The notes beneath the pieces are model-generated. The model was not told the DNA's origin and did not search any database. It saw only the letters and a program-made list of their open reading frames with translations. A stretch of 64,000 bases of DNA from assembly GCF_003258605.2 (NCBI RefSeq), contig NZ_CP031264.1, forward strand, positions 6,874,232 through 6,938,231, read 5' to 3'. Shown one piece after another: positions 1 through 7,465 of the stretch (the first letter of the stretch is position 1; every line of letters starts with the position of its first letter). The DNA comes from Peterkaempfera bronchialis. Its GTDB lineage: Bacteria > Actinomycetota > Actinomycetes > Streptomycetales > Streptomycetaceae. A program made the position numbers and the translations under genes.

Positions 1-1652
1 ACACCGAGGTCGGCGGCGGCCAGTGCGTGGTCCTGACCGGCCGAGATCAGCAGGACCCCCTGGCCCTCGCCCTGGAGCCGCCGTACCTGTTCATGCAGCG
101 GCTCCGGGCCGAGCGGCAGGGCGTGGTCGGCCCAGGGCAGCAGTTCGGCGGCGCTGGCGTGCTCGGTGAGCAGCAGGCGGCGGGTGCCGGACCGGGCCGC
201 TCCCAGCAGCGCGTCGGCCAGCGGGTCGAGTTCGCAGCCGACCAGGATGCGGGCCTGGTGCCGCCCGTCGGTGTCGTACAGGTCCAGCGGGAGCGCCGAG
301 GGGTCGTCCGGGCGCCGCTGCGGCGCGTCGGCGGGGCGCTCCAGCCGCCAGCGGCCGTGTGTCCAGGGGCCCTCGCCGCATAGCTCGGGCAGCGGGCGGC
401 CGGTCAGCACCGACTGCGCGGCGCTCCACAGCCCGGCCTCGTCGAGGTCGCCGGTGGCGGTCACCGAGAGCAGCCGGAGGCGGGCGGTGCAGAGCGCGGC
501 CGAGTCGATCAGGACGGTCGAGATGCGGTCCAGCAGCCGCAGGGCGCCGCCGTCCATGGGGACCACGCCGTCCCGGGCCAGGTCGCCCGCCAGCCGGGAG
601 GCGAACGCCTCCCGGCCCATGCCCGCGGCCTTGGGCACGGTCGCCAGGATGGCCTCCGCCGCCTGTTCGGGGCTGTGGGTCCAGGCCAGCAGGCCGCCGG
701 CTCCCAGCAGTGCGGCCAGCGAGGTCCGGTCCCCGCAGGTCTCCACCGGTCCGGCGGGCAGCGGCACCGGCCGGGCCGACGGGTCGGGCGCCTCGCGCGG
801 CAGCTTGTCGCCGGTCCGTACCAGCTCGGCTTCGCGGAGCTGCCACACGGCCTGGCGGCTGCGGATCTCGGAGAGCTGGAGCAGGCGCTGCACCGCGTCC
901 AGGGCGAGCGGGGCCACGCCCATGGTCAGCGAGTGGACCGCCGCGTTGGAGACCCCCAGCAGCATGTCGGCGTGCGCCCGGCCGAGCCGGGCCTCCAGCA
1001 GTCGGCGTACGCGCGGCTGGGCGTCCGCCACCACCACCGGCACCCGGAGCATGGGCGGCAGTGCGGGCAGCGGGGTCACCTGTCGGACCGCGGCCACCGC
1101 CAGGCCCAGGCAGTCGGCGGCCAGCGATGTCTTGGCCAGGGTGGCCGGGGCCGATTCAAACGGGGGGTACGGGCGGGTGCCGGCGAATGGCTCCGTGCTG
1201 GTCCCGTGCTCCAGCTCGACCCGCTCCACCAGCTCCAGCAGCTGGTCGAGGTCGACGCCGTCCTCCTCGACGTCGACCACCACCTGGCCCAGCACCGCGT
1301 TGACCGCCGCCCAGCGGACCCCCTCGGTCTCGCGCAGCACGGTGGTCAGCCCGCGTACCAGCCGCTGGTGCCGGTCCCCGTGCCCGGTGAGCCCGCGTAC
1401 CTCGATATGCGCCCTGCCCGGGCGCGACCACACCCGCCGTCGCGTCCGGTGCTTCCCGACGTCGACCAGGACGGCGGCGGCCTCGGCGATATCGGCGGGC
1501 AGGCCGACCAGCGCCTCATGGACCGCATGCTGCCCCCAGCGGGCCGCAGAGGCCAGGGCAGCCCCCGCAGCCTCCCCCGCAGCCGTGGCCAGGGACACCG
1601 GCCAGGCGATGAGGGCGGGCAGGGGCGGCAGAACCTGAATCCTGGGCGCCAC
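1..1652 (-). CDS. CtpI-like P-type cation ATPase, N-terminal part (runs off window)
   Basis: The frame is open from a GTG start at 1652 (AGGAG six bases upstream) to the window edge, giving about 550 residues without a stop. An HMA-like stretch (IEVRGLTGHGD, around residue 83) is followed by segments that align by eye with the cytosolic part of P-type ATPases. The signature motifs are degenerate: the phosphorylation motif DKTG reads DSAA (Asp383), the TGD region reads TEH, and the hinge GDGVND reads SAGQD. Large actinobacterial CtpI-type proteins (about 1500 residues) carry a degenerate first half and a functional second half, so the active ATPase would lie beyond position 1. The metal specificity cannot be told. 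The family is known as membrane cation pumps. The gene is divergent from the small membrane protein at 1827. Confidence 0.75.
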   Translation of the reverse strand, partial: MAPRIQVLPPLPALIAWPVSLATAAGEAAGAALASAARWGQHAVHEALVGLPADIAEAAAVLVDVGKHRTRRRVWSRPGRAHIEVRGLTGHGDRHQRLVRGLTTVLRETEGVRWAAVNAVLGQVVVDVEEDGVDLDQLLELVERVELEHGTSTEPFAGTRPYPPFESAPATLAKTSLAADCLGLAVAAVRQVTPLPALPPMLRVPVVVADAQPRVRRLLEARLGRAHADMLLGVSNAAVHSLTMGVAPLALDAVQRLLQLSEIRSRQAVWQLREAELVRTGDKLPREAPDPSARPVPLPAGPVETCGDRTSLAALLGAGGLLAWTHSPEQAAEAILATVPKAAGMGREAFASRLAGDLARDGVVPMDGGALRLLDRISTVLIDSAALCTARLRLLSVTATGDLDEAGLWSAAQSVLTGRPLPELCGEGPWTHGRWRLERPADAPQRRPDDPSALPLDLYDTDGRHQARILVGCELDPLADALLGAARSGTRRLLLTEHASAAELLPWADHALPLGPEPLHEQVRRLQGEGQGVLLISAGQDHALAAADLG

Positions 1653-1826
1653 GGCAACTCCTGACTGTGTCGGGTACGGGCGTGCGCTGGGCGGGGCACC
1701 CCGAGGCCGGGACGCCATTCGGCGGCATCTGCCCCCAGCCGATGGCACCACGAACCGCAGAAAGCATCACAATTACCTAATAGACGATTGGATTCGTAAA
1801 ACCGACAGAGCCGTCAGAGGGAAACC

Positions 1827-2276
1827 GTGTCCACTCCCACCGCACGCACCAACCGCACCCGGTCCGGCACCGCCAGGACGCCGCGCCGCCCGACACCCGC
1901 AGAGACCGCAGCCGCACGGGCCACAGCCGCAGAGGCCAAGGCCGCACAGGCCGACGCCCAGCAGGCCGAAGCCGAGCAGACCGCAGAGGGCCACGATCGG
2001 CACACCATCACCGTCACCATCCCCCTGGACCGCGCAGCCCGCGCGGCGGGCAAGGTCGCCGCACTGCCGCTCACGGCGGCGCGGCGCATCCTGCCGGCCA
2101 AGGGCGGACTGCCGCTCTACCTCGGCCTCGGGGTACTGGGCGCCGTCGGCATCCTGGAGTGGCCGGTGGTCGCCGGAATCGGCATCGGATACGCCATCCT
2201 GCGGCGCGGCGGTCCGCTGTCCCCCGCCGCCGCCCGCCAGGAGCCCGCGTCCGACCCGCAGGCACCCACCGCATAG
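1827..2276 (+). CDS. Small membrane protein of unknown function
   Basis: 149 residues. The Arg/Thr/Pro-rich start is followed by an Ala/Glu-rich, probably helical stretch (about 25-55), an amphipathic segment (about 58-92) and one or two hydrophobic spans (about 96-127, around LYLGLGVLGAVGILEW), then a short Pro/Ala tail. No enzymatic motif is visible. It is divergently transcribed from the CtpI-like ATPase gene and I infer that it may be an accessory protein of that pump, but nothing in the sequence proves this. The stop codon lies inside the first unit of a 16-bp tandem repeat array, so the last codons (PTA) are encoded by repeat-like DNA. Confidence 0.7.
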   Translation: MSTPTARTNRTRSGTARTPRRPTPAETAAARATAAEAKAAQADAQQAEAEQTAEGHDRHTITVTIPLDRAARAAGKVAALPLTAARRILPAKGGLPLYLGLGVLGAVGILEWPVVAGIGIGYAILRRGGPLSPAAARQEPASDPQAPTA

Positions 2277-2382
2277 CCGGACCACCGCACAGCCGCACCG
2301 CTGCACAGCCGGAGCACCGCATAGCCGGACCACCGCACAGCCGCACCGCTGCACAGCCGGAGCACCGCACAGCCGGACCGCT
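2271..2382. repeat. Seven-copy 16-bp tandem repeat
   Basis: Seven units of a 16-base sequence close to GCACAGCCGGACCACC follow each other without spacers. Three variants (ending ACCACC, ACCGCT, AGCACC) form a 48-bp higher-order unit present twice (2271-2318, 2319-2366), plus one extra copy. The array begins at the stop codon of the membrane-protein gene and ends just before a terminator hairpin. Confidence 0.85.
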
Positions 2383-2385
2383 GCC

Positions 2386-2420
2386 GAAGCGGCGCCCCCG
2401 GGAGCCGGGGGCGCCGCTTC
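2386..2420. terminator. Bidirectional terminator hairpin
   Basis: A perfect 15-bp stem (GAAGCGGCGCCCCCG and its complement) with a 5-base loop lies between the convergent genes ending at 2276 and 2445. No U-tract follows, as is usual in Streptomyces. Confidence 0.75.
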
Positions 2421-2444
2421 CACCGGGCGGATGCCCCGAGCGGC

Positions 2445-3287
2445 CTACCGGAGTGCGACCAGGACGCAGCTGTCGCCGAACTGCCACACCGGCCCGGCGT
2501 GGGAGAACCCCGCGCCGCGCAGCAGTGCGACATGGCGGGAGTAGCTCAGACCGTTGTCCTTTCCCTCGCCCAGGTCCCGCATGACCTGCCGCCGCTCGGC
2601 GAGCAGGTCGGCGAACTCCGGTTCCTCCGCCACCCCCGCCCACCAGGACTCCCAGTCCTCCTGGTCGAAGACGCACTGCCGCTCGGCCCGCCGCCGTCCG
2701 ACCCGGGTGGCGAGCTCGGAGAGCCCGGCGCAGTCCTGGAAGAGGTGGTCGGCATTGACCAGGACGCCACCGGGGCGCAGCACTGCCGCGAGCTGCCGGT
2801 AGACCCGTCGCAGGGCGTCCTCGGGGAGGTAGTGCAGCGCGGTGGTCGAGGCGGCGGCGTCCAGGGGGCGGCGCAGCCCCAGCGCCTCGACCCACCCGGC
2901 TCCGCCTATCGTCGCCCGGACGTAGCGGGCCGCGCGCCCATGGTGGGTCCGGCCGAGCTCCAGCAGCAGCGGGTCCGCGTCGACGGCCACGACCTCGGCG
3001 TTCGGCAGCCGCCGGGCGAGCCGGACCGCCAGCGACCCCGGCCCGCAGCCGAGATCGACCACCAGTGGCCGGTCCTGCCCGGCCGTCACATGCTCGACCA
3101 CATCGGCGATGACGGTGAACCGCTCCTCGCGGTCGACCGCATAGCGCTCCTGCTGGCGCTCCCAGCGCTCCACCCACAGCCCGGCCGTCGCGATGCTCAG
3201 CCCCATCCGGTCGTGCCACCTCAGCCGTCGTGCCGATCTCCGCCGAAATGCCTCGAACCTACCGGTTGGGTCGGCCCCGGCGGCCAT
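2445..3287 (-). CDS. Class I SAM-dependent methyltransferase
   Basis: 280 residues. Motif I of the Rossmann methyltransferase fold is VVDLGCGPGSLAVRLA (about 94-109), followed by an acidic strand (VVAVDADPLLLELG) and a post-motif STTALHYLPEDALRRVYRQL typical of small-molecule methyltransferases. The substrate is unknown. It is the last gene of a minus-strand unit whose other members are three PLP enzymes, starting 14 bases after the class-V enzyme stop, so it probably methylates an intermediate of that pathway. An internal Met at residue 28 is an alternative start. Compare the lack of homology outside the fold with the methyltransferases at 24-27 kb. Confidence 0.8.
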   Translation of the reverse strand: MAAGADPTGRFEAFRRRSARRLRWHDRMGLSIATAGLWVERWERQQERYAVDREERFTVIADVVEHVTAGQDRPLVVDLGCGPGSLAVRLARRLPNAEVVAVDADPLLLELGRTHHGRAARYVRATIGGAGWVEALGLRRPLDAAASTTALHYLPEDALRRVYRQLAAVLRPGGVLVNADHLFQDCAGLSELATRVGRRRAERQCVFDQEDWESWWAGVAEEPEFADLLAERRQVMRDLGEGKDNGLSYSRHVALLRGAGFSHAGPVWQFGDSCVLVALR

Positions 3288-3301
3288 CGGCGGCGCCGGT
3301 T

Positions 3302-4510
3302 TCAGGCCAGGTCGGCCAGGACGGAGAGCAGCCGGTCGATCTCCGCCGGGGTGTTGTACACATGCAGGCTGACCCGTACGGAACTCTCCTTCTCCCCGGC
3401 GCCGGCCTGGCAGTGGCCGTCGGTCCGCACCATGAAGCCGTGGCTGAAGAGGATGAAGCCGAGGTCGGCGGCGCCGATGCCGCGATGCCGGAAGGTCACG
3501 ATGCCGTGGCGCTGCTGGACCTGGGAGTCCGCAGCCAGGCTGAGCGGGCAGCCCAGCACCTCATAGGCGTCCAGGTGGCGCAGCCCGTCGGTCAGCCGGG
3601 CCCCGAGGGCGACGGTCCAGCGTTCGATCCGGTCCGTACCCGCGCGGTCCAGCCAGTCCAGGGCCGCCTCCAGACTGGCGACACCGGTGGTGTTGGGGCT
3701 CCCCTCCCACCCGCCGGGCCGGAAGCGCGGCCCCCGCGCACAGCGGGCCCAGACGGCCCCGGAGCCGGGCAGGGCCAGGGCCTTGTGTCCGGAGAAGACC
3801 ACAAAGTCCACATCGGTCTCGGCCACCGACAGCGGCAGATGCCCGACGCTCTGCGCGGCGTCCAGGCAGATCGGCACCTCGGGCCCGACCACCTGCCGGA
3901 TCCGCTGCACATTCATGTTCCCGCCGTAGACATGGTGCACATGGGTGGCGGCGACAAAGCGGGTCCGTGGGCCGACCAGTTCGGCCAGCGCCCCCTGGTC
4001 GTAGTCGCCGGACCCCGGCTGGTAGGGCATCTCCCGGACGGCGACCCGGACCCCCTGCCGGGCCAGCAGCCGCTGCGCCTCCAGCCACGGCGAGAGGTTC
4101 GCCTGGTGGTCGGCGAAGGGGACCACGATCTCGTCCCCGTCGGTGAGGACGTCGGTGAGCCAGTCGCGGGCGACGGTGCGCAGCCCCTCGCTGGCCCCGC
4201 CGACGAAGTGCACGGCCGACCGCTCCGGCTCCGGGTCGTGCAGGAACTCCTTGATCCGCTGCCGGGTCCGGTCCACCAGCGCGGTCGCCTGGTTGGCCCA
4301 GGGGTAGCTGCCCCGCCCGGCGTTGGCATTGGCGCTGGTCAGATAGGACTGCACGGCGTCCAGGACGGCCTGCGGCTTCTGTGTGGTGGCCGCGCTGTCC
4401 AGGTAGGCCAGCTCCGGATGGGCGGTGATGATCGGGAACTGGGCGCGCAGCGCGCTCTGCCAGGCGCGCAGCCGGTCGGGAAAGGCCCCGGAGCGGTCGG
4501 TGGCGGTCAT
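3302..4510 (-). CDS. Aminotransferase class V-fold PLP enzyme (cysteine desulfurase/lyase-like)
   Basis: 402 residues from the ATG at 4510; the frame is open further upstream, but that part overlaps the preceding gene and looks like shadow. The start AYLDSAATTQKPQAVLDAV is typical of the SufS/CsdA/isopenicillin-N epimerase branch. The PLP-pocket pieces are visible: ATHVHHVYGG, PICLDAAQSVGHLP (Asp for the pyridine N, His/Gln nearby) and the Schiff-base lysine in VFSGHKALALPGSG. The C-terminal catalytic-Cys loop of a true SufS is not evident to me, so lyase or epimerase chemistry is as likely as desulfuration. It follows the cysteine-synthase-like gene by 7 bases, so the two are probably translated together. 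Confidence 0.8.
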   Translation of the reverse strand: MTATDRSGAFPDRLRAWQSALRAQFPIITAHPELAYLDSAATTQKPQAVLDAVQSYLTSANANAGRGSYPWANQATALVDRTRQRIKEFLHDPEPERSAVHFVGGASEGLRTVARDWLTDVLTDGDEIVVPFADHQANLSPWLEAQRLLARQGVRVAVREMPYQPGSGDYDQGALAELVGPRTRFVAATHVHHVYGGNMNVQRIRQVVGPEVPICLDAAQSVGHLPLSVAETDVDFVVFSGHKALALPGSGAVWARCARGPRFRPGGWEGSPNTTGVASLEAALDWLDRAGTDRIERWTVALGARLTDGLRHLDAYEVLGCPLSLAADSQVQQRHGIVTFRHRGIGAADLGFILFSHGFMVRTDGHCQAGAGEKESSVRVSLHVYNTPAEIDRLLSVLADLA

Positions 4511-4517
4511 GGGCGTG

Positions 4518-5837
4518 TCACTCCCGTACCAGCGGTGCGCCCGCGTCGCGCCAGGCGATGATGCCGCCGGCCAGGCTGCGCGCATCGGGGTGCCCCAGGC
4601 GGGTGAGCAGCGCGGCGTACCGGGCGGACTTCTCCCCGACCGGACAGGCGAGCAGCACCGGCTGGGCCTTGCTGAAGGGGAGGCCGCCCTGCACCAGTTC
4701 CTCGAACAGCTCGTCCACGATGTTGATCGACCCCTCGATATGCAGCGCGGCATAGGCCGAGGGGCCGCGCAGGTCGACCACCAGCGGCCGTTCCTGGGCC
4801 AGCCACTTCTGGGCGTTCTCCGGGTCGACGGCCGTGACCGCCAGCACCTCCTGGTCGGTGACCCCGGCCACCGAGTTCTTCCGGGGCGGTCGGCCCAGCA
4901 GGTCGGGGCGCCGCTGCCGGATGTAGCTCATATAGCTCTCGATGCGGTCGCAGACGATGAAGACCGCGCTCTTACGGTCCGTCAGTTCGGCATCCACCGT
5001 GCGTAGATGGCGCACCGCCCCGAAGTAGGCGGCTCCGCCGGTGGGCCCGGCCAGCATGCCGCAGCGCCGGACCAGGGTCAGCATCCCTTCCAGGGCCTCG
5101 TCGGCGGTCACCGACGCGATGGTGTCGAAGGTGGCGGGGTCGAAGAGGCCGACCTCATGCACCTCGTCGATATTGCGGATGCCGGGGATGAAGTCCGACT
5201 TGTGCGCCACCAGCCCCACGACCTTCAGCTGCGGGTCGTGCGCGCGCAGCACCCTCGCCACCCCGCTGGAGGAGCCGGCGGTGCCGACGCAGGCGATGAA
5301 CCAGTCCGGGGCCCGGCCGTCCAGGTCGGCGAGGATCTCCGGGCCGGTGGAGGCGGCGTGCGCATCGGCGTTGCGCGGGTTGTAGTACTGGTCGGTGTGC
5401 AGATAGGTGGATCCCGACTCGGAGAGCATCCGGTGGATCACGGTCAGCGGGTCCTCCGGGTTGGTCGGGTCCAGGCACTCGGTCTGCCCCGGCAGCTCCT
5501 GGATCTCCGCGCCCAGCAGCAGCAGCAGGTCCTTGACCTCCGGAACCCGCATCCGGTTGCTGATGCTCTTGAACGGCACCCCGTGCATCGCCGCGATGAC
5601 CGCCAGCGCCTTCGCGGTGTTGCCGCTGGACAGCTCCACGATCGAGGCGCCGCGCTCCACCGCGGCGGCCAGACCGGGCCGGGCCATGTTCCACGCCGCC
5701 CGGTCCTTGACCGAGCCGAAGGGGTTGAGCATCTCCAACTTCGCGTACAGGTCGATGTTCCGGAGTCCGTGCACGGCCGGGTCGATCCGCACCAGGGGGG
5801 TGTTCCCGATGGCCTCGATGATGCTGTCGTACCTCAT
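4518..5837 (-). CDS. Cysteine synthase-family PLP enzyme fused to a rhodanese domain
   Basis: 439 residues. Residues about 1-320 are a fold-type II (beta-family) PLP enzyme: SIIEAIGNTPLVRI, Schiff-base lysine in NPFGSVKDRAAW, phosphate/substrate loop ELSSGNTAKALAV, glycine loop ACVGTAGSSSG, and GMLAGPTGGAAYFGA near the C-terminal side. Residues about 335-439 form a rhodanese module (PLVVDLRGPSAYAALHIEGS) with the catalytic Cys in LLACPVGEKSARYA. The family makes cysteine or related beta-substituted alanines; the fused sulfurtransferase suggests direct handling of persulfide sulfur, which is inference. It overlaps the upstream decarboxylase-like gene by 4 bases (ATGA), indicating translational coupling. 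Confidence 0.85.
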   Translation of the reverse strand: MRYDSIIEAIGNTPLVRIDPAVHGLRNIDLYAKLEMLNPFGSVKDRAAWNMARPGLAAAVERGASIVELSSGNTAKALAVIAAMHGVPFKSISNRMRVPEVKDLLLLLGAEIQELPGQTECLDPTNPEDPLTVIHRMLSESGSTYLHTDQYYNPRNADAHAASTGPEILADLDGRAPDWFIACVGTAGSSSGVARVLRAHDPQLKVVGLVAHKSDFIPGIRNIDEVHEVGLFDPATFDTIASVTADEALEGMLTLVRRCGMLAGPTGGAAYFGAVRHLRTVDAELTDRKSAVFIVCDRIESYMSYIRQRRPDLLGRPPRKNSVAGVTDQEVLAVTAVDPENAQKWLAQERPLVVDLRGPSAYAALHIEGSINIVDELFEELVQGGLPFSKAQPVLLACPVGEKSARYAALLTRLGHPDARSLAGGIIAWRDAGAPLVRE

Positions 5838-7348
5838 GCCTGTCCTCCGGGACGTGTGATCGGCCAGTACTCCTCATCGAGGCACCAGCGCCAGGAACCG
5901 GCCTGCTGCCAGGCGGCGACCTTGCGGGCGACGGGCTGCTGCTGGGCGTGGTCCGCGCGGAAGTCCATGCAGTAGCCGGCGGTGTTGGCGAAGCCCATGA
6001 GGTCGCCCGGCCTCGGCAGCCGGGGTAGGAAGACCATCCTCCGGGTGATCAGGTCGGCCTCCAGGCAGAGGTTTCCGGCCAGGTAGACCCCGACCGCTTC
6101 GGCCCCGGCCCGTTCCGGTTCGGCTGCTGCCGGGCCACCGCCGCGCGGCACGGCGACCGGATCCATCAGGACGCCGTGCTCCTCCAGGCTGACGTCGCCG
6201 GCGTTCATCCCGAGCCGCACCAGCCAGTCCCCGGCGTCCGTACGGCGCACCTCCAGCACCCGCGCCAGGGTGAGCCCGCACTGGTCCACCAGCGCCCGCC
6301 CGGGTTCGGCCCAGAGGTCGTAGAGGTGCTCCAGCAGCAGTGTGGCCAGCGGGCGCCCCAGGGTCGGCGCGGGAAGGGAGAGCAGCTGGTCGAGGTATCT
6401 CTCCCCGGCGTCCGGACGGTGGGACGGGTAGAGCCCGAGCGCCCCCCGGAGCGTGCCGGACTCGCTGCGCAGCCCGTACCCGTGCCGCCGCCAGGTCATG
6501 GCTGGGCGGTGGCCCAGGACCGCGTCGGCGAGTGCGGTGGTGTACCGCTCCCACTGGGCGCGGTCGGCGAGGTAGTTGACACCGAACCCGCCGCCGATGT
6601 CGATCACCCGTGGCTGAAGCCCCCGGTTGCGGCACTCGTCCATGACCGTGACGCAGCTCTCCAGCGCCACCGCCTTCTCGGCCAGGCCGACCGTGTCCAG
6701 GTGGTAGGCGACGCCGATCAACTCGACGGCGTCCCGGTGCCGTTCGACCGCCGCCAGCAGGCCGTCCACCTCCCGTACGGGCGAGCCGAAGCGGCTCCGC
6801 CGGGTCAGCACCTGGACGCCGGTGCCCTGGAACCCGGCCCCCTGGGACCCGGCCCCTTGGAACTCCGACAGCCGCAGCAGAATCCGGACCCGGGGCAGTC
6901 CGTGCCGCCGCACCAGCGCGGCGAGGTCGTCCAGTTCGGCACGGCCGTCGACATTCACGGTGGCCCCGGTGCGGGCGGCCAGCCACAGGAACTCCGGGTT
7001 CTTCGGGCCGGTCGCCAGCACCCGGTCCGGGGTGAACCCGGCGCCGAGGACATGCTGGAGTTCGCCCAGCGACGCCGCGTCGACCGCCGCGTCCGTGGCG
7101 GCGAACCGCCGTACCAGGGCGCTCGACCGGTTGGCCTTGTGCGCGAAGAAGACCTCCCCGCCGAGGTGGTGTCTGCGGTAGACGGAGCGGAAGCGCTCCA
7201 GGTTGTCGCTGATCTGCTCGGGCAGGACCACATTGAGCGGCGACCCCAGCGCGTCGACGAGCCCGTGCAGGAACTCCGCCGACCCCAGCAGCGACGACAG
7301 CCGCGCGTCCAGCCGGGGCGCCAGATACAGCGGTTCCGGGACGCCCAT
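5834..7348 (-). CDS. Y4yA-family fold-type III PLP decarboxylase-like enzyme
   Basis: 504 residues, longer than diaminopimelate decarboxylase (about 420). Fold-type III hallmarks are seen: PLP lysine in FFAHKANRSSALVRRF, the glycine loop VIDIGGGFGVNYL, EPGRALVD, and the dimer-interface motif GNLCLEADLI equivalent to the Cys-Glu-Asp motif of DAP/ornithine decarboxylases. It resembles the Y4yA group of uncharacterised PLP enzymes. A short Gln-Gly-Ala/Thr repeat (around FQGAGSQGAGFQGTG, near residue 170) is an unusual insertion. First gene of the four-gene PLP operon; substrate unknown, probably an amino acid or a cysteine-derived adduct. Confidence 0.8.
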   Translation of the reverse strand: MGVPEPLYLAPRLDARLSSLLGSAEFLHGLVDALGSPLNVVLPEQISDNLERFRSVYRRHHLGGEVFFAHKANRSSALVRRFAATDAAVDAASLGELQHVLGAGFTPDRVLATGPKNPEFLWLAARTGATVNVDGRAELDDLAALVRRHGLPRVRILLRLSEFQGAGSQGAGFQGTGVQVLTRRSRFGSPVREVDGLLAAVERHRDAVELIGVAYHLDTVGLAEKAVALESCVTVMDECRNRGLQPRVIDIGGGFGVNYLADRAQWERYTTALADAVLGHRPAMTWRRHGYGLRSESGTLRGALGLYPSHRPDAGERYLDQLLSLPAPTLGRPLATLLLEHLYDLWAEPGRALVDQCGLTLARVLEVRRTDAGDWLVRLGMNAGDVSLEEHGVLMDPVAVPRGGGPAAAEPERAGAEAVGVYLAGNLCLEADLITRRMVFLPRLPRPGDLMGFANTAGYCMDFRADHAQQQPVARKVAAWQQAGSWRWCLDEEYWPITRPGGQA

Positions 7349-7465
7349 CCGAGAATCCCTCCCCCCGCCCGCTGTGCGCGTCTATCTCTTTCCAGCAAGG
7401 GAAGCCTTTACGCCCGCCATCGAGAGCATCAGTTTACGGGTAAAACACCTGCTAATCTTGTTCCC
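7349..7465. promoter_or_regulatory. Divergent promoter region, PLP operon and FUSC gene
   Basis: The 117-bp intergenic region separates divergent genes. Its right end is noticeably AT-rich (GTTTACGGGTAAAACACC) with a -10-like TAATCT about 8 bases before the FUSC ATG and no convincing ribosome site, so the plus-strand transcript may be leaderless. This is inferred from base composition only. Confidence 0.4.

Noticed and set aside
6176-7465. 430-codon N-terminal extension of the FUSC protein
   Set aside because: It is antisense to the Y4yA gene. The conserved protein begins at the ATG at 7466.
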